NCBI GenBank assembly: GCA_963971575.1
Contig: OZ020619.1
Coordinates: forward strand, 23,876,813-23,940,812
Direction: 5' to 3'
Length of the DNA: 64,000 nt
Origin: Liopterus haemorrhoidalis
Taxonomy: Eukaryota; Arthropoda; Insecta; Coleoptera; Dytiscidae
Made by a program: the position numbers and the translations under genes. Shown one piece after another: positions 1 to 11,713 of the stretch. The notes under the pieces are model-generated. The model saw nothing but the letters and a program-made list of their open reading frames with translations. It did no database searches and was not told the DNA's origin. Numbering within the stretch: position 1 is the stretch's first letter; each line of letters opens with the position of its first letter.

Positions 1-1370
1 CAAGATCGCTGCCACAAACATGCATGCTGTCCCATTAATTTCATACACTTTTGGTGTAATGAAATGGAATGTTGATGATCTTAAAGATCTCGACAGAAGA
101 ACCAGAAAGATCATGAACATCAACCGAAATCTTCTGTGCAGCGCATTTACCTCCCTCGTAAAAATGGGGGTCGGGGATTACTGAATCTGGAGTGTTTGCA
201 CGATCGACTCGTCCTGGTTACAGCTAACAGTATCCTCAGAAGTCAGGACCCACTATTCAAATTCGTTAGTGAGCACGAATTTAGTGGAAAGGGGCGTTTC
301 TTTACCAGGCAACGCGAAGAGCAGCAACGAGATTTAACCTGGCAGACTTGAGTCCCATCAGGGAAAACGCTGGAGTACAACTCTCTCGGGAGGAGTACAA
401 CAGAGTTACCGGTTCGGTGAAACGAGGCGAGACAGACATGTTGACAAAAGAACACATGAGTAAAAGTATGCACTCTGTGTTCTTCAAACATATTAAAAGT
501 CTAGAGTTGTCCACCGAACTCACGTTCTCGTTTCTTAAGTCTGCTGGTTTGAGATCGGAAACAGAAGGTTTTGTGTTTGCGTGTCAGGATGGTGTTATAA
601 ATACTTTGGCATACAGGGCCCGCCTATTCCAAATTGCGGAGTCCACACTCTATAGGTTGTGCCACCACCATTCTGAAACGATAATGCACATTCTGTCTGC
701 TTGTCCATCTCTTGCAGCGTCGAGCTACGTGTCTCGACATAATGCTGCTCTCCGCGAGCTCTACTATCATCTTAGACATGCCTATGGTATTGACCAAATA
801 CCGATTATACCGTACGTCCCTTCTGACATAGAATCGGTGGTGGAAAATTCCAAGTGACGAATTTATTGGAATTACTCCTTCCCCACCTCGAGGTTACTGA
901 CAGCCACTAAGCCGGACATAACCCTCCTGGATGTCGAGACCAAACAGATGTTTGTGATCGAATTCTCAAGTCCAGCTGAGAAGAATATCTCTCTCAAGGA
1001 GGAGGAAAGAGGTCCAAGTATATGGACCTCTTGTCCGAGCTTAGAAAGCTGTATCCCGGGTATAAAGTTAAGCTTGTAGTCCTGATAGTTGGTGTTTTGG
1101 GTGGCATGAAAGCCTCCTATCGAAGGGAAATCGAGTCCATTCCCGTCTGCAGATCTTCTGCCAACTCTTTGATCTGCAGGATGCATAAAGCAGTGCTGCT
1201 CGGGTCACTCCGCATTGTGCGGGCACTGGATCTAGCGTAATTTCCGCGGCTGCATATCGCCAGGGTTTGGGATGCAGTCGTGTGTATTTAGCTCCACTAG
1301 TCTCTAGTATGACGCGGCTCAAAAGGTTGCTGAAGTTTGAGATTAGTGGACGCTTGTCAAGACCTGACAA
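1..1370 (+). pseudogene. R2/R4-like non-LTR retrotransposon, 3' part, broken
   Basis: This is the C-terminal end of a reverse transcriptase followed by a zinc-knuckle-like region and a restriction-like endonuclease (RLE). The reading frame shifts several times: thumb-like peptide at 2-135 (LDRRTRKIMN), then 136-351 (YLPRKNGGRGL), then 348-857 with a CCHC-like block (LCHHHSETIMHILSACP; the usual first Cys of the C-x-x-C pair reads Tyr). After a stop at 855-857 the same frame resumes with RLE motifs KPDITLLD and IEFSSPAEKNI (about 903-1020), and a last shift gives LYPGYKVKLVVLIVG and a conserved C-terminal tail (1022-1240). An RLE behind the RT is characteristic of the R2/R4/NeSL-type LINEs. 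The 5' part lies outside the window. Stops and frameshifts show it is dead. The exact clade is an inference. Confidence 0.75.
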
Positions 1371-1442
1371 ACCCCATAAAATACAATATACATATAAGTT
1401 ATATAAAGTTGATACAAATTTTTTTTAAAAATAGGTGTATTA

Positions 1443-1781
1443 TTAATATTTGTTTATATAATAGTTTTTAATCTGTTTTTTTAATATGTTTATAGTTTGA
1501 AAAAAGATATCAAGATTAAGAATAGTAGCTAAGTTATTATAAGTAAATGAAAATCTAATAATCGGCGAATTAAAATTTGAGTTGGTTCTGGCAAAAGGCT
1601 GGTGTATTAAATTTTTGTTTCCTAAATACCGGTTCGGGACATTTATATTTATAAGTTGCAGGAGAGATGGAGAATCAACTATACCATTAATAATTTTTGC
1701 AAATATAATAATGTCAGAGAGAGATCTTTTATCAGTTACTGTAAGCATCTTAAAGTATTTACATGCGGTTCTGTAATCCAT
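1443..1781 (-). pseudogene. LINE reverse transcriptase C-terminal tail
   Basis: The minus strand encodes a 112-residue stretch with the spacing of the tail that follows the RT domain in jockey/CR1-type LINEs: a short helical block, the phrase NVPNRYLGNKNLIHQPF, the phrase NSNFNSPIIRFSFTYNNL, and a final block ILKKQIKNYY. The LINE at 50952-51755 has the same layout (FRVPSYNTRMNDLFLLP, AYNSPINRMCLEFNNI). No RT catalytic motif is present. It is a short 3' fragment without function. Confidence 0.55.
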
Positions 1782-1846
1782 GCTGGAAATTGGTGCTTTT
1801 GAATATTTTCTTGTAATATTCCTTATAAACTATTAACACTTGATTA

Positions 1847-2121
1847 CAGAGCCGCTGTAAGGAAAACTTGCGCTAGGGACAAAACTGCGTTTTGGCGCCC
1901 TTGGCAAATAAATGTAAGTGATAAGCAAAAAACAAGATTCTCACCGCTCATGTAGATGATGAGCAAAAAAAAAGGTCCTCACCTCCCAAAATCCAAGTGA
2001 AGAGCAAAAAAAAGGTCCTCGTTTTCGCAATGTGGCGCCCCTTAGACAAGCTCATCGGCGCCCTTTTTCTTAGTGCTCTAGGGGCCGTCGCCCCATCCGC
2101 CAGCCCCTTACTGCGGCTCTG
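1847..2121. mobile_element. hAT MITE with 8-bp TSD
   Basis: The element is bounded by terminal inverted repeats CAGAGCCGCTGTAAGG (left) and CAGAGCCGCAGTAAGG (right end, reverse complement; 15 of 16 match). The exact 8-bp duplication CTTGATTA lies at 1839-1846 and 2122-2129. CAG-type ends with an 8-bp TSD define the hAT superfamily. At 275 bp and without coding sequence it is non-autonomous. Confidence 0.85.
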
Positions 2122-2165
2122 CTTGATTAGTTTTATTTTAATATGTTGCAGTTGTTTTTATTTAT

Positions 2166-2386
2166 AGGTCGTTCATTTTCGAAACAACACAATGAGTCAT
2201 CAAATCGACGTGAACTTCAGCTACCAGTGGTGGTCCGAAACACAAACAAGGTACCAAACAAACAGCTGACTAATAAAATAATATTTCGTACACCACGCTA
2301 CTGCTTAGCGTGCGCGCAGACGCAGTAAGCTCTCAGTCAAAAACTCGTTTCTGCGTAATGTTTTGTTTCGAAAATATACGACCTAT
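2166..2386. mobile_element. small MITE with GGTCG ends
   Basis: Inverted ends AGGTCGTTCATTTTCGAAAC and, in reverse complement, AGGTCGTATATTTTCGAAAC face each other about 220 bp apart. The ends resemble those of the MITE at 49507-49932 (GGTCGCATTCATCGG). The target duplication (AT or TAT) cannot be resolved because the right end abuts the next element. Confidence 0.55.
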
Positions 2387-2387
2387 A

Positions 2388-3539
2388 CGGGTCTATTCTC
2401 TAAGCATGATGTTAAAATCTTAGCGTCAGAAACTGACGTTAATTTTTTTAACACCATTTTTAACCTAAATTCTATTCGCTAAACATATATGTGTTAATAT
2501 TATAGCGCGGCGGCGTTAAAATAGCCAGTTAACGTTCTACAATAAGCGCCTGCCGAAACGGTGGCTTTAAAAGTTAACGCTAGTGTTTAGTTTGCAAAAA
2601 TGGCTGATCCTATTTAAGTAAATGTCATGTTACTTAAAAAAAAAAAATGAATAAAACACAATACGGTAGGAATATTAATTATTATAAGACAAAATTCAAA
2701 CTTTCTATTACTTTTAAAGTGAATTCTTTACAGTAGAGATAAGAATGACGCTTCATAATTTTTGTTATACAAGTAACCCAGACGCAAGTTCAAGTAATTG
2801 TATAGAAAGGAAGTAAATGGAGTATTGGAGAGCAGTTTTGGTTTTTGTTGAGACACAGAACTTAAAATTATAATCCTCTGAAAGCTACAAAACTTCACTT
2901 ATGCCTCCGCCTTGTTTTAAAATATCGCAGTACACTTTAATGGTGTATTATTTGAAGAAACAATTGATGATATTGATAATGACGATCACAACAGTGTTAT
3001 TCCAGGGTAGAAATAGCGTTATAAATCAAATTTAATAATTAATATCACCGAACACCTTTTTAAAAATAGAATGAACATATAATTCATATATTATTAAAAA
3101 ATTAGATAAATTGTTATAATACAATGTAGTATATAAATTGACTAAACAAAAGTTGAATAAAGTTATATTTTTATTTAATGCACTGTGGAAACCAGTTATA
3201 ATGAGTATCACAGGACAAAACATTTCTGTTCAATTTTTAAAATAAATTTCGCCACTGAATATTTAATTCAACACCGAAATATTAGGTTAAGATTCTATTG
3301 GCATTTGACTAAATAAATATTCCTGTTAAAATTCAACGTAACAGCGCATGCGCGTGCAGTTAATATTAGCCTCTCTACAGGGTGAGTTAGCGCCTCGCGT
3401 TATCAAATATTGTATTAACGCTTACCTTAACAAATGCTCTTACAGAATAGCATTTTTGGATAATGACGTTAGACATGGAGTTAAAATAAAAATATTAACC
3501 TGACGCTAATTTTAACGCATTTCTTACAGAATACACCCG
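2388..3539. mobile_element. Harbinger-like non-autonomous element
   Basis: Terminal inverted repeats of about 40 bp begin CGGGTCTATTCTCTAAG (left) and CGGGTGTATTCTGTAAG (right, reverse complement), and both lead into a TTAGCGTCAG-like block. The 3-bp direct repeat ATA lies at 2385-2387 and 3540-3542. The short TSD and recurrent TTAACG-type subterminal words fit PIF/Harbinger-type MITEs, but that class is inferred. No transposase was recognised inside. Confidence 0.65.
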
Positions 3540-3542
3540 ATA

Positions 3543-4206
3543 ATATGCTTATTTTTTGGCCCGTTAAACTGTTACTTAATTTTCATAACAAATTTTAACA
3601 ATCGGAAGCTACTTTTCTGTTTTGTTAATTTTCAATTTCAGGAACGATATCGACGAACTGGACTTGATTTCATTAACTAACCTACAGTGTTGTCTATTTG
3701 TCCATATTTTGGAAAAAACGATAGTACCAAATTTTTAAAAAACTTCGTTACTTAAATAATACTCGATATTTAAAAAAATCTAAAATACTATGGGCACGTT
3801 CAGATGGGAATGGCCGTTTTAAATTTAAAATATACCGATTTTATTATTTACTCGTCATTTGATAATTCAATTTAAATTATAAGTTTTGCATGATTCAGAA
3901 TTTGCCGATAGTTTGTAAATAATTTATAAAAATAATGTAGGCTAGGTTTCAATAATGTTCAATCTCACCAACCTCAAATAAAATTATTCAACAAATAAAG
4001 TTCACACTATCGCATCATTTAACAGAAATGTTGATTAAATTATAAACAGATTAAAACTGTTGCTATTTTGTTCCCTTCATTCACTGAATAAATTTATATG
4101 ACGTTAATCAATTTTGTTAATATGTAATATATATTTTGTATTATTATCATTATATAAAGACAATACATAATAAATACTTATTCACAGCAAAACATAAATT
4201 ACTTAA
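3543..4206. other. AT-rich interval, nothing recognised
   Basis: Stops in all frames, homopolymer runs, and no terminal repeat pair or coding signal that I can support. Confidence 0.5.
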
Positions 4207-4452
4207 TTAAAAACCTTTATCATTAATTATACCACAAATACAGGTAAATACATCAAAAGATGATGATAATGACCAAGCTACCTCGCCATTTAAAATATTA
4301 AAAGTTTTAATTCGAGCATTACTTCGCTTAATATGCACACAAGCTGAAGAAATTTTTACATTTTTATATGCTTCTTGTTTACTTTGCACCTTCGAAAACT
4401 CATGGAAGCAAATTGGTATATTTTGCAACATTTCATTTTTAAATGTATACAC
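4207..4452 (-). pseudogene. DDE transposase C-terminal fragment (Harbinger/DDE_Tnp_4 type)
   Basis: The minus-strand peptide contains VHIKRSNARIKTFNIL followed by a hydrophobic tail (VFTCICGIINDKGF) and a stop. This matches the usual end of DDE_Tnp_4-type transposases: a basic RIHVER-like block, K.F.IL, then a helix ending near the C terminus. About 80 residues remain and the catalytic residues upstream are missing. The assignment rests on this one motif block. Confidence 0.45.
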
Positions 4453-4920
4453 AATGTTTTAAAACTGCAACTAATTCTTGCAAAATATCTATTTATCTTA
4501 TTAGAAATGAATAGAACGATTGTCGCATATCAGCACTTGTCATTTGAACAGAATCACCTTTTACTGGTGGCCCGTCCTGATTTAATTAGAGACATGTTCA
4601 TCAGACAGTCACAGCAATAACAAAATTTCTCTAATGCGACCGCACCATGCCCCGCGCTTCGCAATGCCCCGCACGACCCGAGTTTTTTTTTTTTTTATTT
4701 ATAGAATGACTAAATCGGTTCTTTTCATAATTGCAGTTTACCTTTATACAAAATATGAAATGATTTGGACTTATTTCTACTAAATATGTATAAACAATGT
4801 AGCCAGTACCGACATTTGTGTTTTTAAAATAATTTATGATACTTATTTGTAATTATAATCGACAATGCAATTTTATCATTTAAAAAAAGATTCGAAATTT
4901 ATCACCACCACGAAAATTTA
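4453..4920. other. AT-rich spacer
   Basis: It contains a short GC-rich patch around 4635-4681 and a T-run at 4684-4697. No gene or element boundary was recognised. Confidence 0.4.
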
Positions 4921-5433
4921 TTTGTCTCTTTGTACAATTCAGACAATATACAAAAGATGACTGAAGACGATTTTACTTGAAAATGTTGCAAAGATTTAAA
5001 TTTGTGTTTAAAAGAACACATTGTTTGTACAGACCTTTTTTATGAAATTAAAATGTGTCGTCGGGCATTGTCGCTTAGAAATACAATTTTAGAAATTTTA
5101 GAATATATTTACAAGAACAATTTATCTGAATTGTATCCCAATTATGTAACTGTTTTGAAAGTAATACTGATAATTCCAGTAACAGTTGCATCGGCAGAGA
5201 GATCGTTTTCAAAACTGAATATAATAAAAAATTATTTAAGATCTTGTATAAGTCAGGAGCGATTCTCTTCATTGGCAATTTTGTCAATCGAGTCCGAGTT
5301 GGCAAGAAAACTAAATTATGACGACATAATTAACAATTTTGCAATAAAACGTTATAACGTGGAACTGAGCCAATTGATAAATTTGCAACGCTCGTTGTTA
5401 GTTGTTGAATTGTTGAATAAGTCATCATTTTGA
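4921..5433 (+). pseudogene. hAT transposase C-terminal part with dimerisation domain
   Basis: One frame runs from 4921 (LYNSDNIQKMTEDDF) through an in-frame TGA at 4978-4980 into an open stretch to 5433. That stretch carries the hAT C-terminal dimerisation signature: LYPNYVTVLKVILIIPVTVA, then SAERSFSKLNIIKNYLRS, then a LAILSIESELA helix. The SAERSFS motif with the following KNYLRS is typical of ZMYM/TTF-type hAT relatives. The zinc finger and catalytic core are absent and no ATG opens the frame. It is a fragment of a decayed hAT. Its outer ends were not found. Confidence 0.75.
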
Positions 5434-7334
5434 GTAATTATTTGGTCTATTAATAATAAAAAAAATCTATGAGAAATATTGTTACCCGCAGTGATATTAA
5501 CCGAATTCAAATTTTGTAATTTTAATTTTATAATTTTTATATTTATATAATTGTTTAAATTTTTGTTTAATTTTGTTACGCGACATTAGTATTCTATTAT
5601 TATTTGTAGAATAAAAACCCTCATTCTCTGTTTAAAGAATCATAAGAGAAGCAACCAGTATCTGAGAATATATGCCATCTCAAAATCATAAAAAATTAAC
5701 AAAAAAAAAAGTGTAAATATCTAAATTTTGATTTATTTACTTGAACATTACTGAATACTACATACCTAGATTATTCTCAGACATTTTTATACAATCCAAT
5801 ATGTGTTATTCCACTAATTACATTTATAAGAATTAAATATATTTTTTTATTCTTTAACAAAATATCTATTTAAACATTATTCTGTGCTCTCAAGTAACTG
5901 CGCTTTACAATAATTTTTGTGTTTGAATATTTTCGCGTAACACGTCTGACATTTTTTTTCATATTGCAAAATAAAGACACTTGAAACCAATTTAATTTAT
6001 ATGTTCTCAAGTAAAATACCCGAGTCCATTTATGTAGGGGCATTTCTTTGATCGGTCAAAACGTCACGGTTGGCTGAATGAATTTAAGTATGTTCTATTG
6101 TACTTCATGGTACTTACTTTGAAAGGCTCTCCACATGGTGGGCTCCAAGACTTGCAAGCGGAAAGTCTAGTCTGAAACCCTAAACGTCCGCCAGTCGGTT
6201 GCTTATATTCTTTAGGACAGGAATAAGGGTGTTTGAATTAAAGTCTGATTTTTACCTAATCTACGTTTAATGTTTAGTTAAAGACTGAAAGTTATTAATT
6301 ACACTAGAACTTACAATTTAATGCTAGCTACAAAATCCCATGAGAGACACTCAACACAAAACCTCACAATCACCGTTATCACCTCACAAGCCGTTAAACA
6401 CCTCACAACACTCACAGTGTTTAACCCGTTATCGAGATTCGTTCAAGATTTCCCCAGCCCATTTCTTAAAACTAATAATTTGATCTCTGAACCCAATTTT
6501 TTTGTCGTTGTACAAATATCTCCAATTAACAGCAAAAACCTTTTAACTTATCTTGAAGGCTCTTATTTCAACCCCCAATAATTCATATCCCCAAATAATT
6601 AATTTTGACTCTAATTACCTACGAAGTCCATATCACTGAAAATATATAGTCGCCTATCAGCGTCTGTGTTAACATTTACCCATGTTCTTTGATATAAACG
6701 ATAACAATATTTTAAACAAATCATATAATATATACGATCGTAATTTTACCCATGACTCTCAACATTTAAATAAAAAAATATACGATAAAACTCAACTAGC
6801 ATAACAGCACAGAAAGTATCACATAACCTTATCTGTCAGATAGTTACCTAGAGATTTACCTGAAGGTGGAAAGACTGGGCCTAAATATTATAAATCGCTT
6901 CTTATCTGTTGACACAGTTGCATGGAGTGAGACAGAAGACTTTTATTATAATTAAATTATAATCAGTGACTCACAAAACATTATTTTTTTAATTTAAAAT
7001 AGTTTTTTAAAAAGCACAATGCGTTTAACGTGGCGTCGTACAGTCTACTTCTTTTTTTGAAAAATTTGTTTCGTTTTGTGCTGAAGCAGGCCTAATGGTA
7101 TGGAGGGCATATAAAAGTTGCTGCAGGTTAGGTGTCCTTTTTCCCAGTTGACTCAAAAATATTAAATTCTTTTGCCAACGTTCGAAATTTATCTTCTTTT
7201 GATTTGGCGTAAAATTCTTGAAGGCTTGCTTCAATTGATTATTTTGTTTTGTTAGGGGCAGTTTTTAATTTTCAATGTATATAAAATTTTCAGCATCTTT
7301 CAGAGAATCATTGTCACTGTTTTTATTTTTTTGC
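5434..7334. other. AT-rich interval without recognised genes
   Basis: Small reading frames (for example 6321-6581, rich in Thr, Ser and Asn) have no recognisable motif and lie in a low-complexity context. I see no supported element boundaries. Confidence 0.45.
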
Positions 7335-7437
7335 CTTTGCTGCTTCGGCAATTAGCCAGGACAATTTATATTTTTAAGAAAATTTCATGCCTGAACGGGA
7401 TTTAAACCCGAGACCTTAGCAACGCAGAGCCCATGTG

Positions 7438-9107
7438 TAGAGCTCTGCAAATCCGCGGGTATCTGCGGATTATCCGCGGATATCCGCAACTTTTCTGCGG
7501 ATGCGGATAAATTATCATTTAAACCATGCGGATGTGGATTGGATGCGGATAAAATATCATATCCACTTATCCGAAATATCCGCGTGAACATTAAATCTTC
7601 GGATACCTTCGGAGAAACACGCGATTGTGTTCTGACTATGCAGCCGCGGTTACCTTCGGTTGTTTGTGTACTCATTTGATATTTTGTACCATTCTGTCTC
7701 ACTCTGTGTTATTGATATTAAGACAATTGTGCATGATCGAGATTGTGTTGAGACATAACTTTTTTTATTGTATATAGAAAATAATATTTTGAACAAAAGT
7801 TGCTTGGTACACTTTCGATGTAATTCCTCCTACCTCTGCTCTAATTATGGTTTTTAAATTTAAAAAACCCTTTTTTTTACATAAAACTGATTAGCAAGTT
7901 TTATTTAAATACCATAATTCACCTATGTTCATTCGAAATTTTTATTATGTAATCTGCCAATTGTTTTATACTAACCGAAGTAAAAAGTCAAAAATTGAAA
8001 AATGACACATGTTGCTATTTGAAAAAATATGAAGCACATTCTACCAAGTATTCTATCACAGTTGCGCAACCAGATTGCCAAGAAGTCTCCGTCTTGTGGC
8101 ATATGAAGAGCGCCTAAAAATCCTGAACATTCAGCCTCTGGTAGGTCGCAGAAAACGTGGAGATTTAATCCAGATGTACAGGATTACAACACACAAGTTT
8201 TCTACCAGTATGTCACCTCTGTTCCATCTCAATACTGGCGACAGACTGCGCGGTCACCATCTCAAGTTGAAGCACGAGAAGTACAAACGACAACCGAGGC
8301 AGTTCTTCGTAACCAATCGTGTCTTTGACTTGTGGAACTCTCTCCCAGAAGAAGTTGTGTCTGCCTCAACAATAAACACATTCAAAGCTAGGATAAGCTA
8401 CCTTTTTCCCTGAGTTTTGAATAATTTGTATTATGTTAGATCTAGGTATAATGATAATTATAATTTTATTGTAATTTTGAATTTACTGTTTTTGTTAAAA
8501 TATTTGTTTAGATTGTAAAATAATATTTAAGTAGTTTGTAAGTATAAAATAAGCCATGTATATTGAGCATAACAAGCCCTTGGCTTCTGCTCTTATCTTA
8601 ATAATAATAATAATAATAAGTAACTTTTCTCTTTATTTTTTAATTCAATAATAAAAAAAAATATAATAATAATAGCCACGTTGCATTACTTTTTCCTCAC
8701 CTTGGAAAAGGTAAAACTGACGTCAGATGTTAGTTGACATAAATATGATACTTGACAGTACTATCAACACGTATTTCATGAGCAGCACGCCACCTGCTCT
8801 CTACGAAAAAGGACGCTTAGGCCCCATAAAATTTTTGTCTCCCTCTAGGTTTTAAAATCATTAGCGCATCTAGGCCCCAAAACTTTTGGCGTCCCTTAGG
8901 TTAGTATTAGTTTAAATCCAAAAAATTTCAGTAGTGTTTTAAAGCACCGATTACCAAATAAAACATGTTAGTTCTTTCCAAACTGACAGCAAAACCTGTT
9001 GTACGGATTGTGCGGATATTTTTGCGGATGCGGATCGGATGCGGATCGGATGCGGATCATGGATATACGGATGCGGATACAGAAAAGCTTATCCGCGCAG
9101 GGCTCTA
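7438..9107. mobile_element. hAT element with TAGAGC ends and GGATGC subterminal repeats
   Basis: The left end reads TAGAGCTCTGC and the right end, reverse complemented, TAGAGCCCTGC. Flanks CCCATGTG (7430-7437) and CACATGTT (9108-9115) agree at 6 of 8 positions, consistent with an aged hAT TSD. Both subterminal regions are packed with GCGGAT words (7455-7590 and 9005-9100), as in hAT transposase-binding regions. The insertion interrupts the tRNA-derived SINE, whose uninterrupted form is at 39845-39965. The interior holds a LINE 3' end and no hAT transposase. Confidence 0.65.
8050..8620 (+). pseudogene. LINE 3' end (RT C-terminal tail and (TAA)n end)
   Basis: The 112-residue frame 8075-8413 contains YEERLKILNI, RRKRGDLIQMYRI, LRGHHLKLKHE, FFVTNRVFDLWNSLP and a final FKARI. 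This is the common tail behind the RT domain of CR1/Rex-like LINEs. A short UTR and an AAT/TAA repeat at about 8601-8620 follow, consistent with a LINE tail. The copy is 5'-truncated. Confidence 0.7.
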
Positions 9108-9170
9108 CACATGTTTTACCACTATGCTACGCCGGTCGGCCGTTGTCACTGTTAAACTCTCCAAAAAGCC

Positions 9171-10190
9171 TATTTATAAATTGTTTTCCCTTTTTATAAA
9201 TATCCCTTTTAGATGTTAAATGAAAAAAAATCTTTTAAATTTTCTTGAAGAGGTTTAAGATTATAAAGGAATTTCATGAGAGATTCCATTCTCTGGTCTC
9301 TTCGATTAAGTATTTCCTCTTTAATAGCAACAAAAAAGTCATTACTCAATTCATTGTTTTTTTTTTTTTTTTCCTAATGTTTTAAATAAAAATTTAAGTA
9401 TACCTTCAGCAGTTAATAATGTTGAATCTTCTCTGCTAAGATTTTCTATCGTAATTCTTATGAACTCATTTAATATTTTGCAAGTGCATATTGTTATTCC
9501 TATTTTAGTTTAAATAGTAATATTAATAGTAAGTAATATTTAAATCGTTTAAAAATAAAAATTATGTATTTTCGCATTTTCTCTTAAAAAATTCTCGAGA
9601 AAATTATATATATATTTCTTTTCATTTAATCATGTTACGCCACTGCTTGTATTGTCGATTATGGATTTACACAAATGTGTTTCAAAGGAGTTTCAGAAAG
9701 TAATATACTTAGGTTGCAAATAATTTAGTGAATATTTAGTTACCACAAGTTAATCATATCATATTTTCAAAAATTTTATATTCAAAGTGCGAATAATAAA
9801 AAAAAGAAATACTTACTGCGCAACTGATTATTCAAGTCAAGTGATATTCTGTGATTCAAGTGCAAACCTTTCCCGCTCTGTCATTGCATGTTGTCAACAA
9901 GATAGGATTGTTATCAAAGTGTTTTATTTACGATGTCTTATAGTTGATTATATTCTAATGATTGTCGTAAGAATCATCATAAAAATGTTGTATTGTTAAT
10001 GTTGTATGTATTTTTATTGATAAAGTAATTGTTAACACATTTAATAAAATTTTAATTATTTTCAGGTTATAATTTTGTTACTGATTATTGACGTCAGAAA
10101 ATAATGCTATTTTTAGACAATTGTTAACGAAAAGAAAGTGACTATATTGACTTTATTATTACAAGCCGAGGCTATTACATATATAACAAA
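9171..10190. other. Upstream region of NAPRT
   Basis: AT-rich sequence with no coding signal. A possible 3' splice site (ATTATTTTCAG) ends at about 10065, so an untranslated first exon further upstream is possible. The NAPRT start site cannot be placed by eye. Confidence 0.4.
10089..10096 (+). promoter_or_regulatory. CRE-like palindrome upstream of NAPRT
   Basis: TGACGTCA, the full CREB/ATF consensus, lies 95 bp before the start codon. An 8-bp match can occur by chance, so function is only suggested by position. Confidence 0.25.
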
Positions 10191-10872
10191 ATGAGTGATT
10201 CAACTTCTGTGGTTAGCGATAAGAAAATGAAACAAAGAACAATCGTACAACCACTGTTGACCGATATGTATCAAATAACAATGGCCTATGTTTATTGGAA
10301 AAGTGGAAAATTAAACGATAGGGCCGTGTTTGAGTTATTCTTTAGAAAAAATCCGTTTTCTGGAGAATTTACCATTTTTGCTGGATTGCATGATTGTTTA
10401 AAATTTTTAGAAGGTTTTCGATATTCAGAAAGTGATATTGAATATTTAAAAACTATTTTACCAAGTGAAACAGAATATGAATTTTTTGACTACTTATTAA
10501 ATTTAACTGTTGAAAATTTAGAGGTATATGCAATAGATGAGGGAACTGTTGTATTTCCCAGAGTGCCTTTATTACGATTAGAAGGACCTTTAATATTAGT
10601 AAATTTATTGGAAACAACATTGCTGACACTTGTCAATTATGCTAGTTTGATGACTACAAATGCTGCTAGGTACCGTATGGCAGCAGGAAATAATGTTCGC
10701 CTGTTTGAATTTGGACTAAGACGAGCGCAAGGTCCAGATGGTGGATTATCAGCTTCTAAATATGCCTATATGGGAGGCTGTGATGCAACGAGCAATTTAT
10801 TGGCTGGAAAATTATTTGGTATTCCAGTGTGTGGTACACACGCTCATTCATTTGTTACATCTTTTACAAGAG
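10191..10872 (+). CDS. NAPRT: Nicotinate phosphoribosyltransferase, coding exon 1
   Basis: NAPRT joins nicotinate to PRPP, giving nicotinate mononucleotide in the Preiss-Handler route of cytosolic NAD salvage. This exon encodes residues 1-227 plus one base of codon 228. Family motifs are in order: [13 protein letters not shown] (21-33), [10 protein letters not shown] (47-56), [12 protein letters not shown] (174-185) and [11 protein letters not shown] (215-225), where His219 lies in the motif that holds the family's catalytic histidine. The ATG sits in a good insect context (AACAAAATG) and is the first in frame. The exon ends AGAG before GTTAGT, a consensus donor in phase 1. The frame is intact and joins 31478-32445 without a break. 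No signal or membrane segment is visible. Confidence 0.95.
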
Positions 10873-10948
10873 GTTAGTATTTTTTGTCTTAAAATGTGAA
10901 ATTTTTGTTTATTAATTTTTGATAGGTATGTTTAAGAAAGTTTTAAAG

Positions 10949-11070
10949 CAGAGGTTTCAACCTGTGGTTCACAGCACACTAGTAGTCTGTGATCCTGATT
11001 TTTTTTTGCTTATGAAGGTTGTAAAAAGTGACAAAGTGATTCACTGTTTAAAAAAGGTTGAAAACCACTG
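10949..11070. mobile_element. Short hAT-type MITE
   Basis: Ends CAGAGGTTTCAACC and, in reverse complement, CAGTGGTTTTCAACC face each other over 122 bp, 77 bp downstream of the exon 1 donor. The 8-bp flanks do not match, so the hAT class rests on the ends alone. Confidence 0.55.
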
Positions 11071-11087
11071 CCGTAGGGCAGGGGTTG

Positions 11088-11240
11088 GCAAAGTTTTTCT
11101 GTGAAGGGCCTAAATATTAATAGGCTTTGTGAGCCAAAATATATATATATATATTACATAGAAAAAATTGATGTAAAATGTGAATTTTCATATTTTAGGG
11201 CTTTCTAAGTAAGCAGTAAGTGACAACAGATTGTGGGTAT
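11088..11240. mobile_element. hAT end fragment and composite-repeat fragment
   Basis: 11088 begins CAGGGGTTGGCAAAG, a typical hAT left end, without a matching right end found. 11166-11225 resembles the start of the composite repeat at 30210 (TTGATGTAAAATGTGAATTT). Confidence 0.4.
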
Positions 11241-11713
11241 CAGAATTGGGAATAGTTGAAATAAAGTATTTGTAAAAGTACTTCAATAACTTTGTAGTAT
11301 TTGAAATATTGTATTTCAAATACTTAAAAAATGATCTTGGTATTTGGATTTGCAAATACTTTTTCCAGGGTATTTGTATTTGATATTTGTTGTCTGAAAA
11401 CGTCTGTATTTGAAATACTTTAGAACAGAGTTTCCCAAACTGTGCTCCGCGATCTATTATTGTTGCTATATATTAGGTGTACCGGAAAGTTTTTTCGTTT
11501 ATTTGGTATTATTATAATAGAAACAAATTGAAATAAATATGAGTACTTTATTGAGTAAAATAGTTACCATTGGAATAAATTGAATTGAATTGTGATCTAT
11601 AATCCTCTGCCATGTATCAGGAAGAGAAAATATTTTCGATTTATAAAATTCCTGATTTTGTTAAGGAAAAAATTGTTCAAGGCTCATTTTAACATGGTTC
11701 ATATCTCTAATGT

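Larger units (their letters stand above)
7335..9170 (-). repeat. tRNA-derived SINE split by a hAT
   Basis: On the minus strand 7385-7420 reads a B-box-like GGTCTCGGGTTTAAATCCCG, and 9116-9165 reads an A-box side (GGCGTAGCATAGTGG). The same order, uninterrupted, appears at 39845-39965. The hAT at 7438-9107 separates the two halves. Pol III boxes of tRNA origin identify the SINE class, but the family has not been named. Confidence 0.6.

Noticed and set aside
1022..1240. Independent 72-residue gene
   Set aside because: It is the frameshifted C-terminal tail of the R2-like element.
6321..6581. 86-residue plus-strand frame
   Set aside because: Thr/Ser/Asn-rich low-complexity translation with no motif, start context or homolog that I know.
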